In this document: in pieces, positions 37,001 through 46,085 of the stretch
Numbering within the stretch: position 1 is the first letter of the stretch
Layout of the letters: every line of letters starts with the position of its first letter
DNA from: Henricia sp. BOLD:AAB3569
Lineage: Eukaryota; Echinodermata; Asteroidea; Spinulosida; Echinasteridae
Reading direction: 5' to 3'
NCBI GenBank assembly: GCA_037783545.1
Contig: JBBELK010000298.1
Location: forward strand, 248,001 to 312,000
DNA: 64,000 bases
The notes under the pieces: generated by a model
Told to the model about the DNA's origin: nothing
Seen by the model: the letters and a program-made list of their open reading frames with translations, nothing else
The model's database searches: none
Translations under genes and position numbers: made by a program

Positions 37001-40000
37001 GGCTGAGTGGTTTGGGTCGATGACTTGTAACATTCAGGTGAAAACTGTGCCCTAGGTCGTGGTACCTGTGCCCTTGAAAAAGGTATTTAAAGGGGATTAA
37101 CTGAAAGGGGATTAACTGAAAGGGGATTAACTGAAAGGGGATTAGCTGATGTCTCTGGCCATCGGCTGCCAATGACCCACCCACCTAAAAGTGGCACCTA
37201 TGTATCTTGATGTTTAGGTGGGAATCAGGTTGGCGTAGCGGCTCTTTCCTCGCCTTCCACCAATGTGGCCCTGGTTCGAATCCCGTCCAGGTTCGAATCC
37301 CGTCCAGGTCAGTATGTGGATTGGGTTCTCAGTCCCTGCCTGATTCCGTGGGTTTTTCCCACACGTTGGTGTGTGGGGCTTTCCTCCCACCTCTAAAACT
37401 GAGAATTTCTTCCTGTCCTCTCGCACTTCGTGGCCATGCTGAAGAACCTCCTATAGGTGGCTACAGGGCAACGACTTGAGTCGGCTAATCTCAGCAACCA
37501 GATCCCTTTAGGGGATCATACGAATGAAGAAGAAGAAGAAGATGTTTAGGTGCCACACCCCTGTAAGCTTCATGCATTTCAGCCTATGGGTGCGAATTAA
37601 GGTTCCGTAAACCTATTAATACAAAATAAGTCGGTACATTTTGTGACCACCGCAAAGTAATGAGTTCGTCAGGAAACTGCTCAAAATCAAATCCAGTTTT
37701 AATTATGTGGACAGTAAACAAGTGTGCATTAACGCTGCTCCGTGTTTACCCCTACAAAACTCCTGTTCGTTTTATGGACATTTTATAATAGCCAGACGTC
37801 TTTTATGTTATGCACGGAGTATTTTTTCTCTCTCAAGATTTTCTATCGCCCGATGACGTTTTACTAAATGAAAATTCACCTTGATCGAATGGCGAGAACA
37901 TTTAGAGACATCTTAGAACGTGACATGTGACAATGTCACCTTATCGACGATGTGTTTATTGGCCATTTGGGGCGTTTTTATACCGGGGTTCGCTCGATCC
38001 AAACAACCATAAAGATGAAAGCATGAACATTAAAAGGTTGAGCGTATAGATAAGATTGTATGCTACTACAAACTGATCGCACGTTAACAACTATGCATTA
38101 AAAAAATGGCCCACAGTCAAGTATCTTTTAGTACAACTCGAATGCACGCACGACTCCCTGACAATTAGCGACGTTTCCGACAGTAAAGGTGTGCATATGA
38201 TAGTTAAAACCCATATACAGAATTTGCACTTCAGACAAAACCATTTCATGGGAAGTTTTCTACCGTCATAATGTTTATATCGTGTAAGTTATGCGTGAAT
38301 CTGTGAACATTTCTGATTCTTCGAGATAGCCTTTAAGCTACGCCCTATATAACGATCATTAACACCATAATCTTGTTTGTTGATGGGTATGAGACGAATT
38401 CCCTTTTTTCCTTTGCCATTTGTAATTATCTCAAAGTTGTACGGTCAGTCTGGGCCGAATAAGATGTGTTCGAATAAGCCGTTTGTTGGCTATGGCTACA
38501 GGCGTATAAAGGCAAAACATCTCTCGGGGCAAACTCGAAGATGTAGCTAGCAGAAACTTAACTCGGACTCGACAGCCGAGAAGTGTATGTTAATTCGGAT
38601 GTTGAACTTTATTCTTAAGTTGAAACTTCACCCAAATGGTCAGATCTACCCTGAGGGAATATACTCGGGAAATACCACCATTGAGGAGGCACGTTCAGCA
38701 CCGGTAGTCCATGTAAGGTAATCAGTACGCGGTTGAGTGTATAGCTCTGTGGTAATCAAGACAACGCGTGTATATGCATGGACAACAGCATCAGTATTCT
38801 GTATGTTGTCTGTTTACTGATTGTAAACATGTTAGGTATATAGGATACATGCATTGTGGAGTGTCTCTCGAAAAGGTGTCAACATCTGAGTCAAGGGTTA
38901 TGTAGTAAGCTAACCACTCTGGTAAGGAAATTTAACCTTGAACGGACATCCTTGGAATTTCTGTACCTTAAATTAATTTTAAATTAGACCTTTTCATGTG
39001 AATACAGCGTCCGGTGTACTGACGTACTTCCGTTCACATACACGCTTAGTATCCACTTGACCAGACTAAATTTGTGTTGCCTTGTGGTGCATGTGGCGGG
39101 TGTGAAGTACAGAATCAATACCGTGTTCACCGTAGAGAGCATATGGCATGAAGCAACCAGACTGTTGGTTGCTAGGCAATGGCGTGCACCACGTAGCAAC
39201 AATAGCAAAGTATGTGACTTTCTAAACTGCAGTTACACGTGAAGGCCAATGTTAAAGCTCTCACACAGGATTTCCAATCTCTCCCAAAATTTTAATCAAT
39301 CATTTGACCGGAAAACCTTACTCAGATGGAAGATAGAAGTGGTTCCAACTGTCCAATGCAATGATTCTGACCGAGGTGATATATTTTTATAAGGAAACGA
39401 CAATCAAAGATGAATTTATATAAATGTGTGCGCACATACACACTTTTTTACAAGGGCGCCCTCGTGCGAACGAAACTACATGTATAGGCCCCTGATTACC
39501 GCGGTATAATGGCACCGTTTTTCGTGCAGTATAGCCAGTGAACCAGCCTAAATAGGCCGCCGGCTTCGAACATTTCTTTAAAGCATGGACTCGGTTTTTC
39601 AGTGTTTTTCTCGGAATGTAGATGAGGTACTGAGCTGACTTATACAAAGGTTAGGTTTATCATATACACATCCTCAAACACACATGGAGATGACGCTCTT
39701 TGTAACAGTTGTCCAATCATGTATATAGTCTGTCTTTACTGTTAGGCTACTGTGCTCTTCTTCGAGCAGAACAAGAATGAAGCGACCTGACATTTGTTCC
39801 GCGACCTGACATTTTCTCCCGCGACCCATGGAGGCAATTAGCCGAAGCACATCCAAGGCAAACGACCTCCGAATTCAGTGCAGCGACTACAACAATTTTG
39901 AAAATTAAAAACGAAACTTGAATGTAGCTTCCGAAATATGATTCACTATGACGTGTGACGAGCCGCCATTTCAACTGGAAGTCCTGCGACTTAAATTTGA

Positions 40001-42613
40001 CATATAGTTCAAAGTAGCGTGCTCAGTTTCATTATGAAGACGCGTGTCGTTCGTCTGCGGTAATCATGTTTTTGATTTGTATAACTGTGAACCTTTCCTG
40101 CTGTCCCAATGTTAAAGGTCTATAACAAAACGATTCTTAAAATTCTGCTTTCTTCTCTAAGTTGAAAGTACTCGTTATACGTCTTTACCATTTACTTAAA
40201 ATGTAACACAAGTGTCCGTCCCGGTTAAGAGCGTATAGGCCTATTGGAAATTTGTACACGTTTTTTTTAGAAAGGCATGTTGTCACTATTTGTAACTCTT
40301 TTTTGGTGGGGCCTATGTTATCTCTTCAGAACAACTGAAACTTATTTCCTTTATTTTGAGACCAGACAAAGGTATTTCATCGAAAATATGGTCTGGTTGC
40401 CAAAATACCCCCTTTACTGTGGAAAGACCCATAGGCCTATAGATCACTTGTACACACGCGCGCAATCCGCCAAGGCTTAATTCCCATCGCAGATAGAACA
40501 GCATGGGCTTAATAACGTGATGTATCACCGCAGGGGATACACACACCGACACATAACGAACAAGAAACGTGCCTCATAATCACAAAATCCTCAGCCCCAA
40601 AATGCAATTCGTAGTAATCCTCTTCTCAGACTATTGTCGTATTATATCGGGCCTGAAGAAAGCCTCGAGAATTGATGCGATTCACGCCCTTACTCTACTG
40701 ATCCTGTGTATTCACAAGCCGCATCCTCAAAAAGTGATTTATATCCAATCGTCTGAGGAAAAGAGTCTTGATTGTGGACATTTTGTCGAGGGACAGCAAA
40801 AGGCGCCTTGCAGGGGCCAAGCGTGGACAGCGCTTCGAGGCAGTAAATCTTAATCAAGACGAGTATTTTTAAGCTGGGGCGGTGTATGTACTAACACTCA
40901 GCCGGGTCGGACCTTGCCCCACCGTATGAAGTCCTTGCAAGGAGCTTGCTAATTACTCTTTCACGTCATACAATCATCTGAGTGTCGTTAGATTATAGGC
41001 CTACTACGCCGAAATGACTGTTAAACCCTTTTAAATTGCATTTCGTGTGTTCAATATTTGAGAGAAAAAGTCACTTTCCGAAACACTTTTTCAAACAAGT
41101 TTTCATTAATATAATAGATGGTGGCATGGTGCACACAAGGGACATCGCATACTAGTATCAGGAAATGTGCGTGTGTCGCACATCCCCCCCCTCCCCCCCC
41201 CCCCCCCCACCCCCCCTGCAAATGCAAAGATATTTACGACATCGAAAATATTTGCAAAGATGTCTGCAAAGAAATGTATAACATTGCAAAAAAATGTGTG
41301 TACGGCCTATAGGCTTAAATATATTTGCAAAGAAATGTACGAAATTGCAAAAATGTTCAAAGATATTTGCGACAAAATTTGCGAAATCGCAAGTATTTCC
41401 AAAGATAGCTCTGATGCCTATGCCGTCATACTATCATTTCTTTAAAATAAACTTTAGGACACTGGACACAATGCCGACACAACGATTAGGAGCCGAACAA
41501 GCGTTCTATTAAACCTTTCAATCACTCCATGAAATATGACATTTGATTACGTGAACTGTGGATTTCTGTGTTGAATGATTTGTAGAAATAGAGTCCATTG
41601 GCGTACAGTGCATTATTATGTCAACATTGAAATAAATTATACAATTTCTATTTTTTTTAATGTTAAATAGTAAACATATACGGCACCATTTCGGTGGATG
41701 CGTTAATGAGGCTTAGAGCACAGAATATAATTGAGAACGGGTTTTAAAATGTTATTCAAGATTGCTTTAAAAATCGGTTGTTTCTAGTCAGCGAAAGCAA
41801 TGTTTTCAAAGATGGAAAACGTGGAAATCAGACAGTCCCTTCGATTGATTGCCGAGCTCCAACAGCGATTGCGTACGTGCCTTTAAATGGACTGCGTACG
41901 TGCTACTCGGACCTATCTCGAACTATACCCCCTGGCCGAATTATCCCCCTAAAAGCTTCCACGAGACACAAGTATCCATCTCATAATATTGTATCCAAAA
42001 TACACTCGCACTGGATACCAAAATGGAACACCGCGTCTAATCCCCCGAGGTATTGTTCTTTTGGATCTCCTCAAGGTTGTAGTATCAGTGACCCAATTTT
42101 ACCGACTGCAGCGAATATTTTGGAATTTATTGGAATTGAACATTTTGATCTTAGAGATGAAAATTAAATATGCATGGGTTGGGACTTGACCAGTAGGCTT
42201 GTATGCAGAGTATATGGAAATATAAGCGACGATTACGTGCACGCCCACATGGGAGTTAAAAGTCCCATTTACGAAATAATTGTTTAAATTATATTAATAA
42301 ATACCTAAGACAATTTACGCAATCCTATTGGCTGGAGCAGGTCACGTGGGTGGTATAAACGGATGATCAAGGATCGGCTGGTTTAAAGACTTTTAGTCTT
42401 GTTCGGGTTCTTGTGAATGACATAAAGTCACGTTGGTTTGAATTGGCATATCGCCGTGTGATTTTAGTTTTGTGATCCTATTTTTTAAAAGAAAGTAAAC
42501 ATGTCGTAAAATTAAAATATGATTTTTTTATTTATTAAAAGGTACTTACAGTTATTTGGAAGAATCATGAAGCATACCACCAGAGCAACACACGTGTAGT
42601 GATTGGCCGCCAT
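12905..42613 (-). CDS. Nicotinic acetylcholine receptor alpha-type subunit, seven exons
   Basis: Exons in transcript order: 42613-42550, 20063-19924, 19118-19074, 18475-18366, 17958-17066, 14189-14044 and 13075-12905. They join in frame into 522 residues. A pentameric Cys-loop cation channel subunit of the plasma membrane. Seen: signal peptide (about 1-22); loop D Trp in SKVWVQQVWHD; loop [11 protein letters not shown]; Cys-loop C153-C167 with the canonical 13 residues between; loop B GSWTYD (W174); loop C YLCCQEVY with vicinal C217-C218, which makes it an alpha-type subunit; TM1 about 234-257; TM2 about 266-286; TM3 about 299-320; an intracellular loop ending in an amphipathic HRAVEEIMFMTSR helix; TM4 about 480-500. 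The E-K pair at -1'/0' of M2 fits cation selectivity. Odd: Trp at M2 13' and Gln at 20'. Exon structure matches the paralogue at 50146-56539. The first exon assignment is less certain than the rest. Confidence 0.93.
13676..13835. repeat. Short imperfect tandem/inverted repeat in the last intron of receptor gene 2
   Basis: Words GGGCGAAGT, GAAGTGGTTTTGGGGCGAAG and the inverted ACCACTTCGCCCTGAACCA recur several times in 160 bases. Non-coding. Confidence 0.7.
14044..14189 (-). CDS. Receptor gene 2, intracellular-loop exon
   Basis: A 146-base exon, too short to stand out as a long open frame. Acceptor cccactgcag, donor gtgggt; starts in phase 1 and ends in phase 0, exactly what the neighbouring exons require. 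Encodes GQEPRRSSRYLPSTNPDPDP then SEAMNVHRAVEEIMFMTSRY and RNEDDLIR. The paralogous exon at 52301-52437 has the same place and a similar C-terminal helix ([12 protein letters not shown]). This is the TM3-TM4 loop and MA helix. Confidence 0.92.
16702..16798. repeat. Perfect 29-base inverted repeat (hairpin)
   Basis: GTGCACAAATTTTCCTATTA begins the left arm (16702-16730), mirrored exactly at 16770-16798 with a 39-base loop. It lies about 270 bases below the donor of receptor exon 5, in the intron. The design resembles the hairpin near 2919-3011. Confidence 0.85.
17066..17958 (-). CDS. Receptor gene 2, large exon (second half of ligand-binding domain, TM1-TM3)
   Basis: 893 bases; acceptor ctatttccag, donor gtaaaa. 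Starts by completing the Asn of YNN and runs ANGSFDMQTGAW through the Cys-loop, loop B, loop C, TM1 ([20 protein letters not shown]), M2 ([16 protein letters not shown]), TM3 and the MPNWVRTLFINILPKY start of the cytoplasmic loop. The Trp codon at M2 13' is at 17483-17481. Potential N-glycosylation sites NGT and NCT are present. Confidence 0.97.
18072..18366. repeat. 74-bp minisatellite, four units, abutting a receptor exon
   Basis: Units beginning TTGACCTATAGCGCCC start at 18072, 18146, 18220 and about 18294, a period of 74 bases. The last decays into the donor side of exon 18366-18475. The array occupies most of the short intron between receptor exons 4 and 5. Confidence 0.9.
18366..18475 (-). 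CDS. Receptor gene 2, loop A exon
   Basis: 110 bases; acceptor tcatcttcag, donor gtaggt, phase 0 to 2. Encodes VWHDYNLEWRPGDFDGIQRI then [16 protein letters not shown], the loop A segment with the agonist-site Tyr. The usual W-N-P-D-D-(F/Y)-G-G is here W-R-P-G-D-F-D-G, a mild departure. Confidence 0.96.
19074..19118 (-). CDS. Receptor gene 2, 45-base exon
   Basis: Acceptor tttctaacag, donor gtgcgt; encodes DERNQVLTSKVWVQQ. The 45-base size of this exon is a hallmark of nicotinic subunit genes and matches 55380-55424. Carries the loop D Trp. Confidence 0.95.
19924..20063 (-). CDS. Receptor gene 2, N-terminal helix exon
   Basis: 140 bases; acceptor ttctggcctag, donor gtgagt. Encodes VQASEGEERLRAFLFKDYSK, then LALPVKG and LDKLYINFSLAISQIVDV. 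The EGEERLRAFLF..Y helix and the final DV are typical of the start of the mature receptor. Confidence 0.95.
21350..22125 (+). mobile_element. 776 bp Harbinger (PIF) derivative with truncated transposase
   Basis: Terminal inverted repeats GGGCCGATTTCACTAA and TTAGTGAAATCGGCCC are flanked by a CTG duplication (21347-21349 and 22126-22128); 3-bp duplications are usual for Harbinger. The inside carries the N-terminal part of a HARBI1-like transposase frame. It lies within the long first intron of receptor gene 2 and is inserted into an older inverted-repeat element (AGTTATGCCATTTTTGGTGC near 21283 and GCACCAAAAATGACATAA near 22156). Confidence 0.85.
21617..22000 (+). pseudogene. Truncated Harbinger-type transposase
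   Basis: Starts MAFQLLYINNARALPRERVF and continues with DRKNPLDSYNDKRMHKYYRF, then ILEPHLRLSTLRSHAIDATVQVL. This is the N-terminal pattern of HARBI1-like nucleases (RERxFRDRxNPL, YRFxRxG, LRSHAI..QVL). After VQVL the family sequence (ALRFxASGSFQ) is lost, and the remaining 50 or so residues are unrelated in this frame. The catalytic DDE region is absent, so it is an internal-deletion relic. An upstream ATG at 21605 would add four residues (MCLE). Confidence 0.8.
23590..23815. repeat. Dispersed repeat family D, copy 1
   Basis: Shares GGTGTACTGACGTA, TTAGTATCCACTTGACCAGA, CCGTGTTCACCGTA and GCAGTGGCGTGCACCACGTA with copies at 24230-24470 (inverted), 39000-39240 and 57463-57710. About 230 bases long; no coding frame. 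Confidence 0.8.
24105..24170. repeat. pogo-like terminal fragment
   Basis: CCTCGATAATACGAGTACTG followed by ACATTCCGCTTATAACAAGG, matching the tandem block at 11870-12050. Confidence 0.5.
24230..24470. repeat. Dispersed repeat family D, copy 2 (inverted)
   Basis: Reverse-complement copy: TGCTACGTGGTGCACGCCAT, GTGAACACGGTATTGATTCT and TGGTCAAGTGGATATCAA appear in mirrored order relative to the other three copies. Together with copy 1 about 400 bases away it forms a large inverted pair. Confidence 0.8.
25337..25700 (+). mobile_element. tRNA-derived SINE
   Basis: The head resembles a tRNA (GCATGCCCGAGCGGTGTGG as A box, GTGGGTTCGAATACCACC as B box). It is followed by the body word TTGGGCAAGGCACCTTGCCT, the tail region TTCGCTATATAAGAACTGCC and a TTATTATTAT end. 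The same plan is seen at 33722-34040. Confidence 0.8.
26655..26762. mobile_element. piggyBac-type MITE, 3' fragment
   Basis: CTTCCACATCCAAATTGGAG and ATGGATAGTATTTTGGGGAG match the 3' third of the elements at 11171 and 53677. The 5' part is missing. Confidence 0.7.
26840..26955. mobile_element. CRE-containing palindromic MITE, copy 1
   Basis: Arms read GAAACATAATGACGTCATGA and the mirrored TGACGTCATTATGTTTCAGG, with GTTTACAT/ATGTAAAC just inside. Copies at 47675-47812 and 50914-51050. The TGACGTCA palindrome in each arm matches the cAMP-response element. Confidence 0.75.
30585..30755. mobile_element. Hairpin MITE family M1, copy 2 (left end missing)
   Basis: GCGTCGCCATTTTGGCTTAACGC-type arm and its mirror GCGTTAAGACAAAATGGCGG, then AGTTTTCTACATTTTGCTCTATGG at the right end. 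Homologous to 10467-10678 and 55781-56020. Confidence 0.75.
31535..32020. repeat. About 145-bp tandem array rich in GTTAAC
   Basis: GTGTAACAGAT(C/G)TGTTAAC starts near 31539, 31681, 31822 and 31975. Each unit contains ACCGTGTTAAC, ATGTTAACA, GGACATGTTA.GTGTTACAT and AGTTTAACAGCTCC.GTTACA. The palindrome GTTAAC occurs many times. About three and a half units, non-coding. Confidence 0.88.
33722..34040 (+). mobile_element. tRNA-derived SINE
   Basis: Head: GTGTGGTCTAGTGGGTA (A box) and GGGTTCGAGCCCC (B box). Body: TCCCTGGGCAAGGCACTTAA. 3' part: GCGCTATACAAATC followed by a TTATTATTATTATTA tail. The order is that of a polymerase III SINE with the conserved central and 3' domains found in many marine animals. 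Confidence 0.88.
34213..34334. mobile_element. 122 bp MITE with TTAA duplication
   Basis: Arms AGGCACAGGCTCGTC.. and ..GACGAGCCTGTGCCT continue through CGCGCGCGCCAA on both sides. TTAA lies at each boundary (34209-34212, 34335-34338), the signature of piggyBac-family transposition. A short central loop separates the arms. Confidence 0.88.
35990..36115 (-). mobile_element. SINE fragment, reverse orientation
   Basis: Reverse strand carries GCCCTTGGACAAAGGAACTT and CTCTCTACCCAGGTGTATAA, the SINE body words, with CGAGTCCCATTGC as a decayed B box. Truncated. Confidence 0.6.
36270..36415 (-). mobile_element. SINE fragment with tRNA head, reverse orientation
   Basis: Reverse strand: GGCCGAGTTGTATCAAAGGT (A box region), GTGGGTTCGAATCCAGACC (B box), CCTTTGGCAAAGGCC and CTCTCTCCGCCCAGGGG. 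The order matches the SINE at 25337-25700. Confidence 0.65.
36500..36715. repeat. Minisatellite of CGGACACAATGG / GCGGACATAATGGT words
   Basis: Repeated GGACATAATGGT, TTCGGACTCAATGGTA and TTTATCGGGTGCAATGGTGC units, the last being present twice (about 36558 and 36685). Non-coding tandem DNA. Confidence 0.8.
37081..37150. repeat. 15-bp tandem repeat, four units
   Basis: AAAGGGGATTAACTG repeated four times (the last copy AAAGGGGATTAGCTG). It lies between a decayed tRNA-like head (about 36992) and the SINE at 37216. Confidence 0.9.
37216..37545 (+). mobile_element. SINE (second family), full-length-looking copy
   Basis: GTTGGCGTAGCGGCTCTTTC, then a B box GGTTCGAATCCCGTCC that is duplicated in tandem, body GTATGTGGATTGGGTTCTCA and GTGGCTACAGGGCAACGACT, ending in a GAAGAAGAAGAAGAA tail. 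A second, 5'-truncated copy is at 46086-46335 and a reverse fragment at about 3128-3190. Confidence 0.85.
39000..39240. repeat. Dispersed repeat family D, copy 3
   Basis: GGTGTACTGACGTACTTCCG, AGTATCCACTTGACCAGACT, ACCGTGTTCACCGTAGAGAG and GGCGTGCACCACGTAGCAAC in the same order as copy 1 and the copy at 57463. Confidence 0.82.
40205..40432. repeat. Copy of the repeat at 2753-3060, opposite orientation
   Basis: ACAAGTGTCCGTCCCGGTTA, GAAATTTGTACACG, AGAAAGGCATGTTGTCACTA and GACCAGACAAAGGTATTTCA are the reverse complement of words at 2760-2960. This copy lacks the second arm. Confidence 0.75.
41184..41212. repeat. Poly-C tract
   Basis: CCCCCCCTCC followed by a C run broken only by single T or A bases; just before a degenerate repeat of GCAAAGAAATGTA/GAAATTGCAAAAATG words (41220-41400). 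Non-coding. Confidence 0.85.
41220..41420. repeat. Degenerate TTTGCAAAGAAATGTA repeat
   Basis: ATTTGCAAAGAAATGTA, ATATTTGC and GAAATTGCAAAAATG recur about six times. Reading frames through it give Cys-Lys-rich repeat peptides with no family match. Confidence 0.6.
42550..42613 (-). CDS. Receptor gene 2, proposed signal-peptide exon
   Basis: ATG at 42613 in a GGCATGG context opens MAANHYTCVALVVCFMILPN N, then a gtaagt donor in phase 1. The split codon T|GC gives Cys and leads into VQASEGEERL. The hydrophobic core TCVALVVCFMIL, the small size and the phase are what a nicotinic first exon should have. Upstream DNA (42614-42700) is GC-rich with a CGCGCGCGCG run, promoter-like. It is the only candidate I found, but the 22.5 kb gap to the next exon leaves doubt. 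Confidence 0.65.
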
Positions 42614-42700
42614 GCCTGACTCCCGCCAACTTCGGTTTGGCGCGTGTGTGGCGTTTTCCCCGCGCGCGCGCTGATCCAAAACTTTACCTCTGCGCTGTGG
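42614..42700 (-). promoter_or_regulatory. CpG-rich sequence upstream of receptor gene 2
   Basis: Contains GGCGCGTGTGTGGCGTTTTC and CGCGCGCGCG directly upstream of the proposed start codon. No TATA box is obvious. The promoter role is inference from position and base composition. Confidence 0.35.
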
Positions 42701-44821
42701 AAATCTCGTCAGCTCTGATACGTAGAAGTGTTCGTTAAGTCCGCGTAATGAATGTCCTGACAGCTGCCATGTGCGGTAGGATTTCCATAAAAGAGCAAAT
42801 GTTTACGGTTATTCCGTCGAGTTGGCATCTTAGCTGGCCCGTCAAACACGTACAGAGGCACATAATGGCGCAAGAGATGGTGAACAAAATTGTATTGCGA
42901 AGTAGACGTTTTGTGATAAATACACGCCGTCTGCGCTATTGCGATTGGCTTGGCGCTCGTATGTGTCGAGGTTGCGTGCAACGTTGTGTGTTTTCCCACG
43001 ATCGATGCGGGCCGGTTCGGTTACGCGTCGTGGGTTTTTTGTAACCCAGTTGCGGTTGACACTCGTACGAGAGGACTCAAAACGACGCTGTCTGTCCCCC
43101 AGTAGCAGTGGCGATCGTAAGGTGTAACTAACCTTTTTGCAAACCGATCGAGGAATATTTCATCCTAACCTATACCCAACGTAATCTATACCCATTCCTT
43201 GCACTGCACTGTACACTTGAAGTTTTTGCCCGTCGATGACTATTGGACATGCCGCGATGCGCGGCGTGACCTCCACCGTAGCCCGCGGGCATCTGCCGTC
43301 TAAAACAATTACCTGAACTCGGCCATTGAGTAAACCATGTCTGTCCCTAAAGCTCAAATATGACGCAAATAAACGCAGCCGTACATTATTTATTTATAAA
43401 GAAGGTAATTTTGTTTATCCTACGGCTTGTGTTCGTTGCTTTTTAGAGATTACTTCATGCAAAGATTTGGTATAAAATTAGATGCTGTGGTATCATTGGT
43501 ATCACATTTACACGCGTCGGCTGGTGGGGGCGGGGTTTCTGGGGAGGGGTCCCAATTAACGAACCCTTTCTCCCAATATGGAGCCCAAGGTCCGCTCATT
43601 GTTTTGGGGTGTACTTCATGACGTCATTGCTTCTCTTCGTGACATTCTAGCTTTTTGCCATGGTGCCATTGGTCCTCTCAAAGGGGAAATGGGTCCACCT
43701 AGCTTTTGGCAAAAGAACCCCGTAGACCACTAAATTGAAAACTTCACCCATTGTATGTTGCCAAGATTACTGGGGTTAAACTAAAACCATTAAATTGAAA
43801 TGTTTCCCTGTGTTTTATTAATGAACGTTTCAGGTTACCAGCGAATGTTTAGACCCAATTACCATGGCACATTTTAGTAGTTGGACAACTAGCCTATGGG
43901 CTATGTCCCTTTCGATCGTGACATCCGTATAGTTATTGAATGTGTGCCTTTGAGAAAGTGTTGCTAACTGTTTTGAAACTCACCGGGTATAGTTGATCTA
44001 TAACCCCTCTGAGTTACATGTATTGACTGCTGTTTGACTTAAAAATAACAGGAATGAAAGTGGAATCCTTGTTAAATACTATAAATATTGCAGACTTTCA
44101 AACAATCCAGTTCGGTGTAAACATAAAACAGTCTCGCAAACCATTGCCGATCACCGAAGTATGAAATATATTAGCAGAACCAACATCTGGCATGGGTTGT
44201 TGCGTGACATCGTAAAACAGCTGTAGTTGCCCTTATCAAAACATGCCATGCTCGGTGCGAATAATATAAATGTCCAAACCACTCTCTGAAAAGCCCTGGT
44301 GAAAGGTTTTCACTTAAACCATCTATAAATGTCAAAAGACAGTCCATTTTGAAACCTATATCGTCAGTAATTTCATGTCAACCCCACTTGATACAACGCG
44401 GATTTTCAGCAAATCTCTCGCATTTGACATTTCGGCCCAAAGCTTCTTTTAGCACTTTACGTGGGGCCAGATGGTTTCCGGATTACAAGGCCGGTTTCCG
44501 GATCACACGGCCAAATCGGCGGCTCTTTCAAGCCGTAAAACGCGTTCCCTTGGGGTCGAATCCCCGGATTATTCGCATCCGCCGGATCATGTTCAGGTTT
44601 AGCAGCCGGAGTGCCTGCTGTGAATGGTCTGTCATCATGCAACATCGATAAGCAACATGATATGATTATATTCGCAGATGGTACCGCGCGACAAAATCTC
44701 CACCGAAGTAGAAATATAGAAAAGGTGGCATCTTAAAAACCCAATGTATCATTTGCAAGAATGACTTATTACGGATTCCTGCAATAGGGGCACCACAAAT
44801 CTAAAGAAGAACATTTGTAAA

Positions 44822-45330
44822 CTAGCCTGCAGAAATTTCAGCTGCATAGATGGGTCATTCTATAAATTTGGGATCCAACGTGTGACATTTTTCTGTTCCC
44901 GTTACACCTGACATATACTGCTATTTGCCATACAAGTATCATTAAAAATGCCTTCTAACCATATTTGTATGAATTGTATTTTATGTAATCACTCTTTGAA
45001 ATAGAAGGCATTTAAAGAATATGTCCTGAATTTACAAAATACAACATTTTACAAGATGTCAGATGTAACGGGGACAGAAAAAGTGGACCCCAAATTTATA
45101 GAATGACCCAGATGCATCGGTGCTTCAGAAAACCTTTAAAATCCATGCATGGCTTTGTGTTAAATGATTGGTATGAAATGAGTACACACACTTTTCAAAA
45201 ACAATTTTCAGTTGTTAATTTCTGACGGAAAGTAAACCATCTTGGACAGAAATGAATTCATGTGGTGTTTGTTACCATTTGTTTGCCCCTTTGTCTGCAG
45301 CAGTTTAATTCTTTGATTTGTGTATAAAAC
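44822..45330. mobile_element. MITE family P, interrupted copy
   Basis: CTAGCCTGCAGAAATTTCAG at the left and CCATGCATGGCTTTGTGTTA, CAGTTGTTAATTTCTGACGG at the right match the MITE at 8558-8891 and those at 56690-57020 and 63290-63480. A second element (44851-45110) sits inside. Confidence 0.75.
44851..45110. mobile_element. 260 bp MITE nested in another MITE
   Basis: Ends TGGGTCATTCTATAAATTTG and CAAATTTATAGAATGACCCA; inner arms GTTCCCGTTACACCTGACA and TGTCAGATGTAACGGGGAC. It splits a repeat whose uninterrupted form is seen at 63350-63420: CAGCTGCATAGA before it and GATGCATCGGTGC after it, consistent with a GA duplication. Confidence 0.85.
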
Positions 45331-46085
45331 CAGCTTGTTGTTAATGTTCACTTCACAAATCCTTTAAACCAAATGTAGCGCCATTCTTTGCGTGATTTCG
45401 CTTCTCCTTTTAACATTCCACGCTTTGGAGTTTACGTCCTTCTCTCTATCCCCGAATTTGCCCTTTATTTAGTCATAATTTTCCCGGTCAATGACATCGT
45501 TCAAATCACGCAATTAATTTTTGCCGTGAGCATTTCGACACTTGATCAAACCTCAGCCCCTTGTGCCGGGGGCCAGCGGACCACTTCGGTTACCAAAGGA
45601 CAAGTGGACACCGCAAGAAACCTGATGTAAGATATCGGCAAATGAATCTACCTCATTGCCAAGGGCCTAATAATGATTCATAATCCCGTAGATTAGTCAA
45701 TTATCGGTTCATAATGAAGGAGGAATATCGGGTGTTAACGAAGACTGCGAGACAAGAAACAGAAGCGATGGTGTTTATCCGTAATAAGAACATATTAGAC
45801 AAAGTCAAAGGAATGGACGCCATATCTCATAAAATTCGCTTATAGGCTGCGGGAGTTCTCATATTTAAATGATATAATACATTCACAAAGTACCTACTCG
45901 TCCATGACACACGGTGTCACTGTGACTGCCTCTGTCATGGCCGCTGATGCAAAGGGTCTATGACCCTATATTTTAAAGTCGAATACAGAGAAAAACCAGC
46001 CTCTAACACTAAACTATAGTATACACTAGCTCTTGAGATACAAATATGGTTAGAAAACTAGTCATCTATTAACTAGTCATCGTAG

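Larger units (their letters stand above)
20064..42549 (-). other. 22.5 kb first intron of receptor gene 2
   Basis: No other exon is supported. The intron holds a Harbinger relic (21350-22125), four-copy family D repeats (23590, 24230, 39000), SINEs at 25337, 33722, 35990, 36270 and 37216, CRE-containing MITE (26840), GTTAAC-rich tandem array (31535), TTAA-type MITE (34213), a minisatellite (36500) and hairpin repeats (40205). Stretches 27000-30500, 32050-33700, 37600-38950 and 41450-42500 show nothing I can assign. Its extent depends on the first-exon call at 42550-42613. Confidence 0.55.

Noticed and set aside
41778-42167. 129-residue frame on the + strand
   Set aside because: Unrecognised, no repeat relationship, and no splice or promoter evidence. 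A chance frame cannot be excluded.
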